Below, one piece after another: positions 32,335 to 42,721 of a stretch of 64,000 nucleotides of DNA. The stretch is taken from contig MLAK01000617.1 of the NCBI GenBank assembly GCA_001839685.1, positions 26,329 through 90,328 on the forward strand, given 5' to 3'. How positions within the stretch are numbered: the first letter of the stretch is position 1; each line of letters begins with the position of its first letter. A model generated the notes under the pieces. That model was not told where the DNA came from. It did not search any database and was given only the letters and a program-made list of their open reading frames with translations. A program made the translations under genes and the position numbers. Source of the DNA: Tritrichomonas foetus (taxonomy: Eukaryota; Parabasalia; Tritrichomonadida; Tritrichomonadidae).

Positions 32335-33629
32335 TAGGGTGTCCGGAGGCGTGATGTCACTACCCACATTAGAAGTGAAATCAATACATTATATTTATAA
32401 ATAATAAACTATGCAATGTTAACATAAAAATTTTGAAAACAATTTTTTTTTCTCTTGACTGAAAATAGAGATAAAGAATCTTTTTCATAAAAAAAAAGAA
32501 TAATTTATAAACGTACACGATGCACGTTTATTAAAAAATGATTGATCAACATTCAATCATAACTTTTCTGCAGCTTGAAGGAAAAAGGGGCAAAGAAATA
32601 TATGAAGAAATGAAGAGTGTCTTGAAAGAAAAATGTTTGTCTCAAAGACAAATCTACCGAGTCATGGCAGAACTGAACAGAAGTCAAAACACACAGCCTG
32701 TGAAAAAAGAGAAAAAGTGCCAAAGTTATGATATTCTTGACTGGAAAATTTTAGATGTTTTAACCGAATTTCCACATTCATCGTGTCGATATATTGCTAA
32801 TGTTTTAGGTGAACCAAAATCGACAATTTATGATCGTTTAACATCAAAATTAATGTATAAACATGTGCATCTTCGATGGGTGCCACATATTCTAACAGAA
32901 AATCAAAAGGCCAATAGAGTTTTATTGGCAANGCAAAAAAACTTCTTAAAATTTTGAATGCAGAACAAAAAACTAATTTCACCTTTTTAATAACAGGAGA
33001 TGAGTCTTGGTTTTATTCCAAGACTGATTTCAATACACAATGGATTCCTGAAAACTCAGTAATCCCAACTATTCAAAATCCAGGGTTTCAGATCACTAAA
33101 TTTATGGTGACTGTATTTTGGAACCCTCATGGGATAATTCATATTGATGTTTTGCCGCCAAATGAAAAGTTTAATGCTGCATATTATATTACAGCCATTA
33201 TGTCAAAAATTGTTGAGTTTAAAAACTCGAATAATTATAAAAAATTATTTGTTCATTATGACAATGCAAAGCCTCATGTGGCAAAAATTGTCAAAAAATA
33301 TATAAATGAAAACTCACTAGAATCAGTTCCACATCCGGCATATTCACCTGATTTGGCGCCTAGCGACTTTTTTTTATTTGGAACTATTAAAGAAAAAGTT
33401 AAAGGAATTGTTTTTGAATCACCAAGCCATTTGATTCAAACAATAGTCCAAATTTTCAATGAAATTCCATCGGAAACTTTGTTTTCAGTTTTTGCAGAAT
33501 NGCAAAATAGACNNAAAAAANTTATTGATGNNAATGGAGACTACATATTTTGAAATACTTATCAATAAAAAATGACTTATTAGAAATGACTTTATTATAC
33601 TTAGTGACATCACATTACCGGACACCCTA
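32335..33629 (+). mobile_element. Mariner-family transposon (about 1.3 kb)
   Basis: The left end TAGGGTGTCCGG at 32335 is matched by the inverted right end CCGGACACCCTA ending at 33629. Similarity extends inward to a shared GTGATGTCACTA, giving TIRs of about 28 bp with a few mismatches. The ends lie in TA dinucleotides, the mariner target. Length and transposase type match the Tvmar elements of Trichomonas. The insertion ends 32 bp from the stop codon of the E2F-like gene. Several N bases inside suggest unresolved differences among copies. Confidence 0.9.
32538..33553 (+). pseudogene. Mariner transposase, D,D34D, with apparent frameshift
   Basis: The first frame (32538-32957) carries the paired helix-turn-helix DNA-binding part and the mariner signature LRWVPHILTENQK. 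The second frame (from about 32951) carries the catalytic core: TGDESWFY, VHYDNAKPH and YSPDLAPSDFFLFG. There are 34 residues between the second and third catalytic Asp, which places it in the mariner clade. The frames are offset by one near the N at 32932, where AAAAAAAC follows. Joined there the protein would be about 335 residues and intact, so the break may be an assembly error rather than a true mutation. More N bases sit near the C-terminus (33501-33532). Confidence 0.85.
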
Positions 33630-33661
33630 TATTTAAAAAAACTAATAAATCACGAATAGAG

Positions 33662-34393
33662 CTAAAAAACCTTCTTGAATTCCAATGCTCTTTGAAAGTA
33701 GAGATTTTTCAAGAAACTTTGATCAACTCCATTTAATAAAGTTTCTATTGAAATAACAAAATTTCCTTCTAAGCATGCTCTTCTTTTCAATATTCCATAT
33801 TCAATTATCTCTGTTGGATCAAAAAGGATTTCATATTCAGATGGGTTATTGGTATGGTCGATCAACCCAATCACAGTTAAGAACTTCAGAACAATGTACA
33901 TTCTTCTTTCTATTGATTTGACATCACTTTTTCTGTCATGTAGTAACTTTACTACTTTTTGCATTTGGAGATGCTTCACACCTAAAAACAAGAAAAGGCA
34001 AATGAAATTTTTTGCCAATCTTCCCAAACTCGGTGATTTTCCAAAGCCAAATAATACTTTTATGCTGCTTTTGTTTAATGATTCAACTTCAAAAGAAGCA
34101 TAGTATTCTTTAATTGTTTCCTTAATTTTATCAAGCCCTTCCCATTGAAACCTACCTGATGATATGCATTTGCATGCACCTAAAGCAGTCATCAAACTAA
34201 AGAAGTCATAAACTCGACGGTGCTGCACAAAATATGTCTGAGAAATATGCATAATTGAGCAATTTGTGATTCTTCCATTTTCAAGATCATTCTTAATTAC
34301 TTCAAAAATTTCAGCAAGCTTTTGGTGAGGAGCTGGTGATATCTGGAAGCCATTAATAGGACATGGAATGGAAATTTCTTCTTGCAACATCAT
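33662..34393 (-). CDS. E2F-like protein with two winged-helix domains
   Basis: The 243-residue protein contains HRRVYDFFSLMTALGACK followed by GRFQWEG, which matches the E2F/DP recognition helix (RRIYD...L..IG.I) and the Trp-containing wing. A second similar unit follows: SLGRLAKNFICLFLFLG up to IERRMYIVLKFLTVIGLI. Two E2F-type winged helices in one short protein is the plan of atypical E2F7/8, which bind DNA without DP and lack the Rb-binding region. The Asp of the second RRxYD is replaced (RRMYIV). There is no transactivation tail. A role in cell-cycle transcription is inferred from the fold alone. The start has two adjacent Met codons. Confidence 0.55.
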   Translation of the reverse strand: MMLQEEISIPCPINGFQISPAPHQKLAEIFEVIKNDLENGRITNCSIMHISQTYFVQHRRVYDFFSLMTALGACKCISSGRFQWEGLDKIKETIKEYYASFEVESLNKSSIKVLFGFGKSPSLGRLAKNFICLFLFLGVKHLQMQKVVKLLHDRKSDVKSIERRMYIVLKFLTVIGLIDHTNNPSEYEILFDPTEIIEYGILKRRACLEGNFVISIETLLNGVDQSFLKNLYFQRALEFKKVF

Positions 34394-35550
34394 GGGAGTT
34401 TACTCTTTCACGTGCACAAAATGATTGGAAAAGTTGTAGGTTTTTCATTAACCATCGTTACATAATCAATTTTTCTTGATGTCACAGAATATTTGAAAAA
34501 ATCTATATCACATTGTTCTAATAAATTACAGAAAAAAATGCACATATTTAAATATTTGTGTAGATTATTACGCTACATTCAAAATTCAATTGATTATGAT
34601 TTGTTTTAAAAATGTTAATCTTCAACATTTTATCCAAAAATAACCAGTTACCCTTCAGACAAAAATTTTTAAGTTAAATAAAAAAGGTGGTCAAGTAGTA
34701 AAACTTTCTCTCTGTTTTTGAGGAAAACGGATTATCATTATTTATTGTTTTCAACGGGTTCAAATTAATCGGCGGAAACTGGAAAGGTATTATGGCAAAT
34801 GTGATTAATATGTTGCATATATATATACTTTAAAATAATCTAAAAAGTAAAGATATTTCATTTTCTTTGTAAGAAAATAAAAAAAAAAAACTATTATTTT
34901 TTATAAAGATATAACCATAAATGTGAATCGAAATAATTGAATCCGCTAATAATTCAAATTCTGTGTCATAAATGATAACTTTTTCAATTATAACTGACAA
35001 TTAATTATGTCAATTGAAAAAAAAACATATTGAAAAGAATTGAATAAATATATAGTTTTCTCTTACTGGCTTTTTGCAAAATTGAAATGGTAAGCTTATG
35101 GAAACAATCTACATAGTTGTTGGTTGAGATTTATACAGCCATAACTTACCGTAATGTCTGCAAATTACTACCATAAGGAAAAGTTCATAAATTTTGGGGG
35201 GCGGAGCCCCCCAAACCCCCCGTACATATATTTGTAGTATAACTTTCACATTAAGAAATGAATTAACATTCGGTTGTGATGAAACATTCTGTCGTTTATT
35301 AGAAAAACTGTATGCTTGTACCTTACTAAGATAAAATAAAAAGAAACATAAACAAAAACATATGATAAGATATTTCAAAATAAGTAATTTTATTTGATTT
35401 TCGATGAAATCATGGTTAATTCCTTAATTATCAACATTAATGAACGGAGGTAACATATATTTTTCAAATGAATTAAGACTGTTGGGACTTTCATAATCGA
35501 ATAATCATCGACTTTAATTATGATATAGTACAAACATAATGTTCATTTCC
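34394..35550. other. Intergenic, AT-rich
   Basis: No gene is seen. It contains the GC-rich palindrome listed separately at 35193-35221 and A/T homopolymer runs. Confidence 0.5.
35193..35221. repeat. GC-rich palindrome plus C-run
   Basis: TTTGGGGGGC (35193-35202) pairs perfectly with GCCCCCCAAA (35206-35215) around the loop GGA, and six more C follow (35216-35221). In a setting of about 70% A+T this is a sharp outlier. It can form a stable hairpin, and the G-rich strand has three G6 runs. It looks like a dispersed palindromic element, but only one copy is in this window. Confidence 0.7.
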
Positions 35551-35596
35551 AATGTTGAGTCACGACTGAATGTTGAGTCACGACTGAATGTTGAGT
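35551..35596. repeat. 18-bp tandem repeat, about 2.6 copies
   Basis: AATGTTGAGTCACGACTG is repeated head to tail, and the third copy is cut off at the adapter junction that begins at 35597. The true array may therefore be longer in the genome. Confidence 0.85.
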
Positions 35597-35634
35597 CTGT
35601 CTCTTATACACATCTAGATGTGTATAAGAGACAG
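35597..35634. other. Nextera mate-pair junction adapter (assembly artefact)
   Basis: CTGTCTCTTATACACATCT (35597-35615) is followed at once by AGATGTGTATAAGAGACAG (35616-35634), then an N. This is the Tn5 mosaic end and its reverse complement back to back, the circularisation junction of Nextera mate-pair libraries. It is not genomic. The sequences to the left and right were joined through a library molecule and need not be adjacent. Confidence 0.97.
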
Positions 35635-35635
35635 N

Positions 35636-36091
35636 TATTAATTGATGATGAAAAGGTTAAATAAAAAGCGGTATGCGAATCAATTCGCATAAGCAACCGC
35701 TATTAATTGATGATGAAAAGGTTAAATAAAAAGCGGTATGCGAATCAATTCGCATAAGCAACCGCTATTAATTGATGATGAAAAGGTTAAATAAAAAGCG
35801 GTATGCGAATCAATTCGCATAAGCAACCGCTATTAATTGATGATGAAAAGGTTAAATAAAAAGCGGTATGCGAATCAATTCGCATAAGCAACCGCTATTA
35901 ATTGATGATGAAAAGGTTAAATAAAAAGCGGTATGCGAATCAATTCGCATAAGCAACCGCTATTAATTGATGATGAAAAGGTTAAATAAAAAGCGGTATG
36001 CGAATCAATTCGCATAAGCAACCGCTATTAATTGATGATGAAAAGGTCAAATAAAAAGCGGTAAAATCAAGTATTCACATAAGCCAACCGC
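35636..36091. repeat. 65-bp satellite, 7 copies, with internal palindrome
   Basis: The unit begins TATTAATTGATGATGAAAAG at 35636, 35701, 35766, 35831, 35896, 35961 and 36026. The first six copies appear identical; the last is diverged in its second half. Each intact unit contains ATGCGAAT-CA-ATTCGCAT, a perfect 8-bp hairpin, flanked by the outer pair GCGGT/ACCGC. The diverged last copy keeps GCGGT and AACCGC but loses the inner palindrome. The left border is the artefactual adapter, so the true array length is unknown. Confidence 0.92.
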
Positions 36092-37796
36092 CGCTGATTA
36101 CGAAATAGAAGGTGAAATATTGACACTCTTGATAACAGAAATTTTTCAATATAGCTGATAGGGTAATCAATTTTTCAGAGATAAAATGTTTCAATGATCG
36201 AAAAAACTCCTTTGGTTGCTTGTAAATTTCTGTGTTAACTGAAAAGAAAAAACGTGAAAAAAAAACCCAAAGAAATGAAAACTATCTGTTGATGCTTGAA
36301 ATACTACCATAAAGAAATTCAGGTTTCAGAGGTGTGTTCGCATAAGTTTTTGCCGTAGAGATTTATGTGATATAACAACTCTAAAATATTTTCCGACAAA
36401 TTTGTGAATTGTCAATAATTTATCAAACATCACCAAAAATCATTAGAGGTATATAAAATGATATGATAAAATGCGTCTATTTCGTTTTTTGTATATCGGT
36501 TTTCTTCAAATATTCGACTTGGGAATAGAAATCTCATATTGTTTTTTTTCCTCTGACTAATAATTAATCAGCCATTTTTCTTCGCAAAAAGTTTCAATTA
36601 TTTTATCTAAACTTTTTATACTCTTGTTTTCCGAAATGTATAAATATAGTTGAATAAATAAAAGCAAATCACTTCTTCTGAACTCAAAATTAGTGTATTA
36701 ATCTTCATCCTCATTTACGACGACAAATTGAAAATGATGATAATGAATAATATTTATTATAAAATAAAAATTGAAAAAAAATGATTTAATAACAGTTTTA
36801 AAAATTTTCTTTACTCCTTTCTTAAGAGGCATTCATTAAATAAATTTTTTTTTCGTGAAATTCATCTGAATGTGTGATATTGACCTTTCTCTCGTATTCC
36901 TAAGGAAGAAATTTGATCGCCATGATTGTAACAAAGAGGCATGGTTTACTCGAATATAAACTTCCAGTTTCACTGAATTAGTCAAATATCTTCTTTGCCA
37001 GTGTTGGTTTTCATTTATGAACAGAACGGTTAATTATTGAATGGTCAAACATTATCAATATTTGAGATTTATTGATTTATGTAGTCTCTGCGTGTATCTT
37101 GGTTTATACAAGAATAACTAGGATACATATTATTGATATATTATTAACAATATATTCAGAAATTGAAAAATAAATATTTTAAAATATTATTATATATTTG
37201 TTGAGATAATTATATATTTTTGTTTTTATTATGTTGTTAACACAATTTTATAAAAAATATTATTATCTTAATATATTTATCTATAAATAAATTACATTAA
37301 GTTTTTTAAAGATTAAAATAATGATTTATAATATAATATTGATGAAATAGATATTTTAAATTTTAATTTATGGAAATATTTCTGAATCAACGATTTCTTA
37401 CAAATTTGCTTACAAAATTTTTTACAGAATATATCTCATCTAAATAAGGATAAAAACAATATTTAATGATTTATTCCAAATAGCATATTTATTTTATTTC
37501 ATAAAAAATATTGTGCATTATCGATAATCTTCGATACTAATTTAAATTGACATTTGACGCAACTTAATCGTTTGAATTTTTTTTAACAAAAACTGTTCTT
37601 CATTCAAAAATTCGATATTTTCTCAATTTATTCAGACTATTGAATTCCATCTTTTTCAATATTTTTTCGCCTGATGATTTATTTTGAAGTCATTTTTCTA
37701 AACGACAGTTCTCAAATTTTAGCCATTCCTAATCAATAATTCTGAATTCATTCGATCCCTTTTCAAAAAGTTGAAATATTGTCAGTATTGATCGAT
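36092..37796. other. Intergenic, AT-rich
   Basis: About 1.7 kb with A/T runs and no convincing frame or RNA structure. It should include the promoter of the choline/ethanolamine kinase gene. Confidence 0.5.
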
Positions 37797-38951
37797 ATGA
37801 TTGCTAACTACGAAGAAGACTTCCCATTAATGGGCAACGAAGAGAGCCAAATTGACTTCCTTGTTAAGCTACTCGATATCTCAGCGCCACGCCACAAAGT
37901 CGCCTTGAAAAAGATGGCAGGCGGAATCACAAATGCCGTCTTTAGACTCGATACGCCATCAAAAAAGTATGTTGTTCGTGTTTTCGGAAATAATACCGAA
38001 CAGATCATCGATCGAGAACTTGAGCAAGAACATATCAAAAAGATCAACTTCATTGAAATCTATGCCAATTTCAACAACGGAGCAATAGTTTCATACGTCG
38101 AGGGCCGTCCAATTGATGTTCCGATGATGGGCGACCGTTTTATATCGCAGAAAATTGCTGAAATTGTTGGTAAATTCCATTCTGTCACCATGTATGATAA
38201 TTCAGAAGATTCTGAGAAATTTGAAAAGAAAAAAATTGACAAGAAAAAATTTGAAAAGAAAAAATATGATGAAAAATCAAAAGAAATGTCAAATTATGAA
38301 GAATATTGTAATAACGATATTTCTAAACCTGATTTTGATAACTGTCATGAAAATGAGGTATTTGCCAATATTGAGAAATTTATAAATGGCTTAAATCCTG
38401 AATATTCCAAAAATGGAAAAACAATCAATATCGATCATCTTCGAGAAAAGCTTGCTTCTTTAAAGGCTGCTTTATCTGAGGAAATGAAAGATTCTAAAAT
38501 TGTTCTTTGCCACAACGACCTTCTTGCTGCCAATATTTTATGGGATGGCGAATCATGTAATTTGTGCGACTATGAATACTCCTGCTACACATGGCCAGAA
38601 TACGATCTTGCGAACCACTTCTTTGAGTACTGTGGTTTTGAGTGTGATATGAGTCGCTACCCATCATTTGAGCAGCAGGAATTCTTTCTTCGGAATTATT
38701 TGGCTGCAGTAAATGGCTGCACTCCTGCTGACGTGTCAGAAAAAACAATCTCAAAATGGATCATGAAAATTGGCTTGCTTGTGAAGCTCTCGTGCTTCTT
38801 CTGGGGATGCTGGGCCTATTTCCAAGCAAGCAACAGCACTGTGGTCTTCCCCTATTTCGAATATGCTGAGACACGAATGATGCTTATGGAGTATGACTTA
38901 CCTCTTCCAGAAGGGCACCACCTCACAGAAGAACAACTTGTGAATCTGTAG
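37797..38951 (+). CDS. Choline/ethanolamine kinase
   Basis: The ATG at 37797 is preferred over the upstream TTG (37779), giving 384 residues. The N-lobe has GGITNAVFRLDTPSKKYVVR, the nucleotide-binding region of choline/ethanolamine kinases. Brenner's motif reads LCHNDLLAANILW (His239, Asp241, Asn246), and the metal-binding motif is LCDYEYSCYTWPEYDLANHF, as in the family's I-D-F/Y-E-Y-S...D-x-x-N-H-F. It phosphorylates choline or ethanolamine with ATP, the first step of the CDP-choline or CDP-ethanolamine pathway; which substrate is preferred cannot be told. A Lys/Glu-rich low-complexity insert at about 137-180 is unusual and lies between the lobes. It could act together with the SLC44-like transporter of this window. 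Confidence 0.9.
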   Translation: MIANYEEDFPLMGNEESQIDFLVKLLDISAPRHKVALKKMAGGITNAVFRLDTPSKKYVVRVFGNNTEQIIDRELEQEHIKKINFIEIYANFNNGAIVSYVEGRPIDVPMMGDRFISQKIAEIVGKFHSVTMYDNSEDSEKFEKKKIDKKKFEKKKYDEKSKEMSNYEEYCNNDISKPDFDNCHENEVFANIEKFINGLNPEYSKNGKTINIDHLREKLASLKAALSEEMKDSKIVLCHNDLLAANILWDGESCNLCDYEYSCYTWPEYDLANHFFEYCGFECDMSRYPSFEQQEFFLRNYLAAVNGCTPADVSEKTISKWIMKIGLLVKLSCFFWGCWAYFQASNSTVVFPYFEYAETRMMLMEYDLPLPEGHHLTEEQLVNL

Positions 38952-39446
38952 AAATAGTCAAAACTATCTTTATTCACGGAATAAAACATATATCTTTCAT
39001 TTTCCTTTTCCTTTTTAGTCTTTTATTCCAATCACCCGTCCAAATCAATCAGTGTAATATTTTATTGCATCACCAATTTGAATTTAACCGCTATGCTCAT
39101 CAAAACCTACTTTTCATGATTTTGTGTTATCATAAGTCATGTTTCTATGGGGAAAAGTTATCAGCTCTACTCCAGAAGAATAGGTAAAGTGAGAGTAGAA
39201 AAAACTAATGACTAAATAATCAAATGATTTAATTTATAATTCATTTAATGAAAGTAAAAGACCAAATTAATGAGTTAGTAAATGATTGAGCAAATAATGA
39301 GACAAGTGATTGAACCAGATTGTTTTTTGTGTCCATGATTCCAACAAAAATGAATCTGAAATCATTGACGAAATTGGCAAAAATATAGTTATATTTTTTC
39401 TGAGTAGATTCTGAGTGGAGACGTTTATTAAAAGGGGAAACGAAAA
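38952..39446. other. Intergenic, nothing recognised
   Basis: AT-rich spacer between the kinase and MAP65-like genes, with no frame or structure of note. Confidence 0.5.
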
Positions 39447-41363
39447 ATGAATTCAAGCCAAAGCCCTGTTAAACTCAGTGAAACCATTCTTACAATTCTA
39501 TCAATATGGGATGAAATTGGATACTCAGATGACGAAAAGGACGAAGGTTTAAGAAAAATAAATGCGCAAATTGAAAATGTTCGAGCAGATTTCATTTCAA
39601 AGACACTTCAACAATGTCAAACCGTCATGGCCGAAACAGAACAAATCAGGCAAAAGCATATCGCGATGCTCAAAGTCATCGATGCGCCCGAGAGTGAGAT
39701 CGATAAAATTTACGAATACGGAAAGACCGGAACGATAAAAGAAAAATACGAAGAAGTAAAATCGAAATACAAAGAATTTCTAGTTATTTACAAAACAAAA
39801 AGACACGAATTTGAAGTATTTCAAAAACAAATCGATTCATGCTTTCATTCAATTGGAATCATCAACGATGAGCAAAAAGGTGAATTTACTGAAATTGGTG
39901 AAAAAGATTTGACCTTAGCTCGCCTAAGACGATACGAGAAAAAGGCAAATGAATTAAATGAAGAAGTTGATTCTCGGTCAATCCGATTTGATGACATAAA
40001 GAAGAAGATTTTATCTATGAACCATGACCTTCAAGAAGAACTACCAAATGATATTCAAGAACTTTTAAATAAGAGAGTTTTTTCAAACGCAGTATTTAAT
40101 AGATTGGAAGAATTCATTTTATATTTGAAAGATTTAACAAAAACTCGTCAAAATTATATTTCAGAAATGGGCGTTGAAATCACTCGTCTATGGGACCTTT
40201 TGCATGTTGAAGAGGGAATTCGAAGACAATTCCACGCTTCGCACACTGCTTTGAGTCAAAAAAATGTTCAAGATTGTATAGATGAAGCTGACAGACTCAC
40301 CCAAATTCGAAATCAGCATCTACCTGAAATTATTGAAAGAATTAAAGATGATATTATTGTAATTTGTCAATCTTTGGGATACTCAAAAGAACAAAAAGAT
40401 GAAATCATCAAGAAATGTGAAAACCCACCAAATTCAATTCCTCAACAAGAAAACTTAAACAGTGAATCTGAGAACCCTGAACAAGCCCAAGAAAACAATG
40501 AAGAATTAAATGAAAATGATCAAAATGAAAATCCAGAACTTAACACAGAGAATAATGAAAAAGATAAAGATGAAAATGATGAAAAAGGTGAAATTGAAGA
40601 TAATGCTGACAAAACAGAAGATAATGTTATATTTGTTAATGAAAATGGTGGTGAAGATGATATTATTGAAGGTGTTCCAACACCAAACTTTGATGAAAAC
40701 CCACTCATAAATATATTCAATAGATATGATTCCGAATTAATCAGACTGAAAAAGATTCAACTTGTCGCTCAACCAATTATCGATCTCATTAATCAGCGAA
40801 GCGAAATTATTAGCGAATATGAAGAAGTCATAAATCGACCAGTTGAAGTTGCCACTGAAGATAATATTTCTGAAACTTCTGAGCAAATAAAAATACGACG
40901 ATTTGATCAGTTGAATGGTAAAAACCTTCCAATTAAGAAGCGAATCAGACCTACTGATGCAAAAGAAAAATTACATATTGAAAAAGTAACACGTCGTCAT
41001 AAATGTGTTTTACCTCGCGTTGAAAAGAAGCTTTTTATTCATTTAGTACAGTTTAGAGAACAGACAGATGAAGACTTTTTATGGGAAGGAAAGCCAATCA
41101 TTAACGAGCTTTCACATATTCATGTTTCTAAATCAGAATTGAATCAAAACAAAGTACTCAACAAAAGCCTTAGGAAAACATCTAAACAGACCAAAGGATC
41201 TAAAAATACAACAGAAGCCAACAATAATCCAGTAGGAAATGAAACGAAAAAGCGGAAAAGCATGAGTGTGAAGAATCCAAACAAAACAAAAGGAGGGAAT
41301 AAAAAAGCGATAAGGAAAAGTGAAGTTCCACAAAAAATGAATTATATAATTAACGAGGAATAA
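39447..41363 (+). CDS. MAP65/PRC1/Ase1-family microtubule bundler
   Basis: The 638-residue protein is mostly coiled coil (residues about 15-330). The hallmark of MAP65/PRC1/Ase1 is present at 245-262, ITRLWDLLHVEEGIRRQF, within the spectrin-like microtubule-binding region. A Glu/Asn-rich acidic linker follows (about 335-415). Then comes another helical segment and a basic tail with many Lys/Arg (KKRKSMSVKNPNKTKGG), as expected for a tubulin-contacting disordered tail. The family cross-links antiparallel microtubules in the spindle midzone. The acidic insert is longer than in animal PRC1. The stop codon is TAA-A, a possible poly(A) signal. Confidence 0.85.
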   Translation: MNSSQSPVKLSETILTILSIWDEIGYSDDEKDEGLRKINAQIENVRADFISKTLQQCQTVMAETEQIRQKHIAMLKVIDAPESEIDKIYEYGKTGTIKEKYEEVKSKYKEFLVIYKTKRHEFEVFQKQIDSCFHSIGIINDEQKGEFTEIGEKDLTLARLRRYEKKANELNEEVDSRSIRFDDIKKKILSMNHDLQEELPNDIQELLNKRVFSNAVFNRLEEFILYLKDLTKTRQNYISEMGVEITRLWDLLHVEEGIRRQFHASHTALSQKNVQDCIDEADRLTQIRNQHLPEIIERIKDDIIVICQSLGYSKEQKDEIIKKCENPPNSIPQQENLNSESENPEQAQENNEELNENDQNENPELNTENNEKDKDENDEKGEIEDNADKTEDNVIFVNENGGEDDIIEGVPTPNFDENPLINIFNRYDSELIRLKKIQLVAQPIIDLINQRSEIISEYEEVINRPVEVATEDNISETSEQIKIRRFDQLNGKNLPIKKRIRPTDAKEKLHIEKVTRRHKCVLPRVEKKLFIHLVQFREQTDEDFLWEGKPIINELSHIHVSKSELNQNKVLNKSLRKTSKQTKGSKNTTEANNNPVGNETKKRKSMSVKNPNKTKGGNKKAIRKSEVPQKMNYIINEE

Positions 41364-41494
41364 ATGATTTTTATATATTAAATATTTAAATTACACATAC
41401 CTTTTTATTCATTTTTTCATCCACCTTCCATCTTTACTATATAAAAATTCATCTTCATTATGGATTCTCCATCTACTTTGGAATCAGTCTTTTA

Positions 41495-41584
41495 TGTTCA
41501 ATCAGTTTCTTGTGTTCAATCATTTTTTCATGTTCAATCATTTTTTTTGTGTTCAATCAGTTTTTTGTGTTCAATCATTTTTTG
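41495..41584. repeat. Degenerate tandem repeat of TGTTCAATCATTTTTT type
   Basis: Five copies of TGTTCAATCAKTTTTT-like units, about 18-20 bp apart, lie between the MAP65-like gene and the convergent IBP39-like gene. Spacing varies with the T-run length. Confidence 0.75.
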
Positions 41585-41646
41585 GCGCATATTTTATGAA
41601 TTACAGATAATGGTGAAACTATAACAGTGTGTTTTATTTAACACTT

Positions 41647-42297
41647 CTAGAAGTATGAAAACCCTTCTGACGTAAACAAATTGACTTCCCAATCTTTGAC
41701 ATTTTCATTATCACTTTCAAAGAAACCATCACAACCAAAATCTGAATCATTATAAAAGAAATCATTGCCAATGAGATTTACATCGAAATGTTGATTAGAA
41801 TTTGAACAGGTCTCTTGAAGTGGGCTTCCATCACTTTCTGGCTTAGCATCAAGAGTATCCATATTATCTGTTTGTTGACTATCATTATGTTTGCTTTTCA
41901 ATATCCATTTTTTGCCATTGAATATGCATTCAGTTAAAACGAAGTTAACAGCATCTTCGTTATCCTCTAGACAAAATCTAACCATATCGTTATTTCTAAA
42001 AACTAAACTTGTCATGTTCTTCAAAAGTGGATTATAATCACGCATTCGCTTAAAAAATTGTTTGAACCGAGTAATACTCAATCCTTTTTGGAAATTGAGG
42101 ATATGTTTATAATAATTGTCAAGAAGGTCATAAACACGATGGGGAATTGTTCCTCGTGTTTCGCAATATTTTTGAATCAACATTTTTTGTTGAGCTGACT
42201 CTGTGGTCTTATCATCTAAAAACTTTTGCTTTTCACTTTGGGTGAAATTTACAGGAATTCCACATATTGTCGATGGAATATGTTTGATTTTCACCAT
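41647..42297 (-). CDS. Initiator-binding (IBD/IBP39-like) winged-helix protein
   Basis: The 216-residue protein has an N-terminal domain (about 1-130) that resembles the trichomonad initiator-binding domain. It has a helical start, the segment CETRGTIPHRVYDLLDNYYKH as candidate recognition region, a basic stretch RFKQFFKRMRDYNP, and a closing strand DMVRFCLEDNEDAVNFV. The remainder (about 135-216) is Ser/Asn/Asp-rich and acidic with repeated aromatic residues (NDFFYNDSDF, NLFTSEGFSYF), compatible with contacts to the transcription machinery. IBP39-type factors bind the Inr core promoter of trichomonads. Assignment is by pattern and not by alignment; another winged-helix family is the alternative. 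Confidence 0.55.
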   Translation of the reverse strand: MVKIKHIPSTICGIPVNFTQSEKQKFLDDKTTESAQQKMLIQKYCETRGTIPHRVYDLLDNYYKHILNFQKGLSITRFKQFFKRMRDYNPLLKNMTSLVFRNNDMVRFCLEDNEDAVNFVLTECIFNGKKWILKSKHNDSQQTDNMDTLDAKPESDGSPLQETCSNSNQHFDVNLIGNDFFYNDSDFGCDGFFESDNENVKDWEVNLFTSEGFSYF

Positions 42298-42634
42298 TCG
42301 AGAATTTTTTTAAAGTGATGTAACAATCTTGACATTCAGAAATCCAACAGAAAAATTGAAAATAAATTTTTTTGTTTTTAGAAAAAGGAGTCCTAATCAC
42401 AATTTTTCATATGTTTATGGAAAAATTCAAATATCAGGCAATGAAAAGTTTATTCAAATAAATATCGCCTTACACAATCTTCAAACTTTTTGTATAATAC
42501 TTGTGAGACATTTTGAATGATTCTTGAAACACATTTGGTGGAGGACAATTGCCACTCAGCATATTTTTTGTTTTCGATAAACTCCTTCTACGTGAAAATC
42601 TCTGTTTCAGATTGTATCCTTCAAAATAAATAAC
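42298..42634. other. Intergenic, nothing recognised
   Basis: Upstream region of the IBP39-like gene, up to the left end of the pogo-like transposon. A 63-codon frame at 42329-42520 has no recognisable features. Confidence 0.45.
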
Positions 42635-42721
42635 TAGAGTAACGGGATTTAATTACCGATGACGGGATTTAATTACCGATGAGCTTACTTTATATAAATA
42701 TAAGGAACAGTTAGGTAAGAA

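Noticed and set aside
35636..36091. CRISPR-like array
   Set aside because: The 65-bp units are contiguous tandem copies without variable spacers, in a eukaryotic contig.
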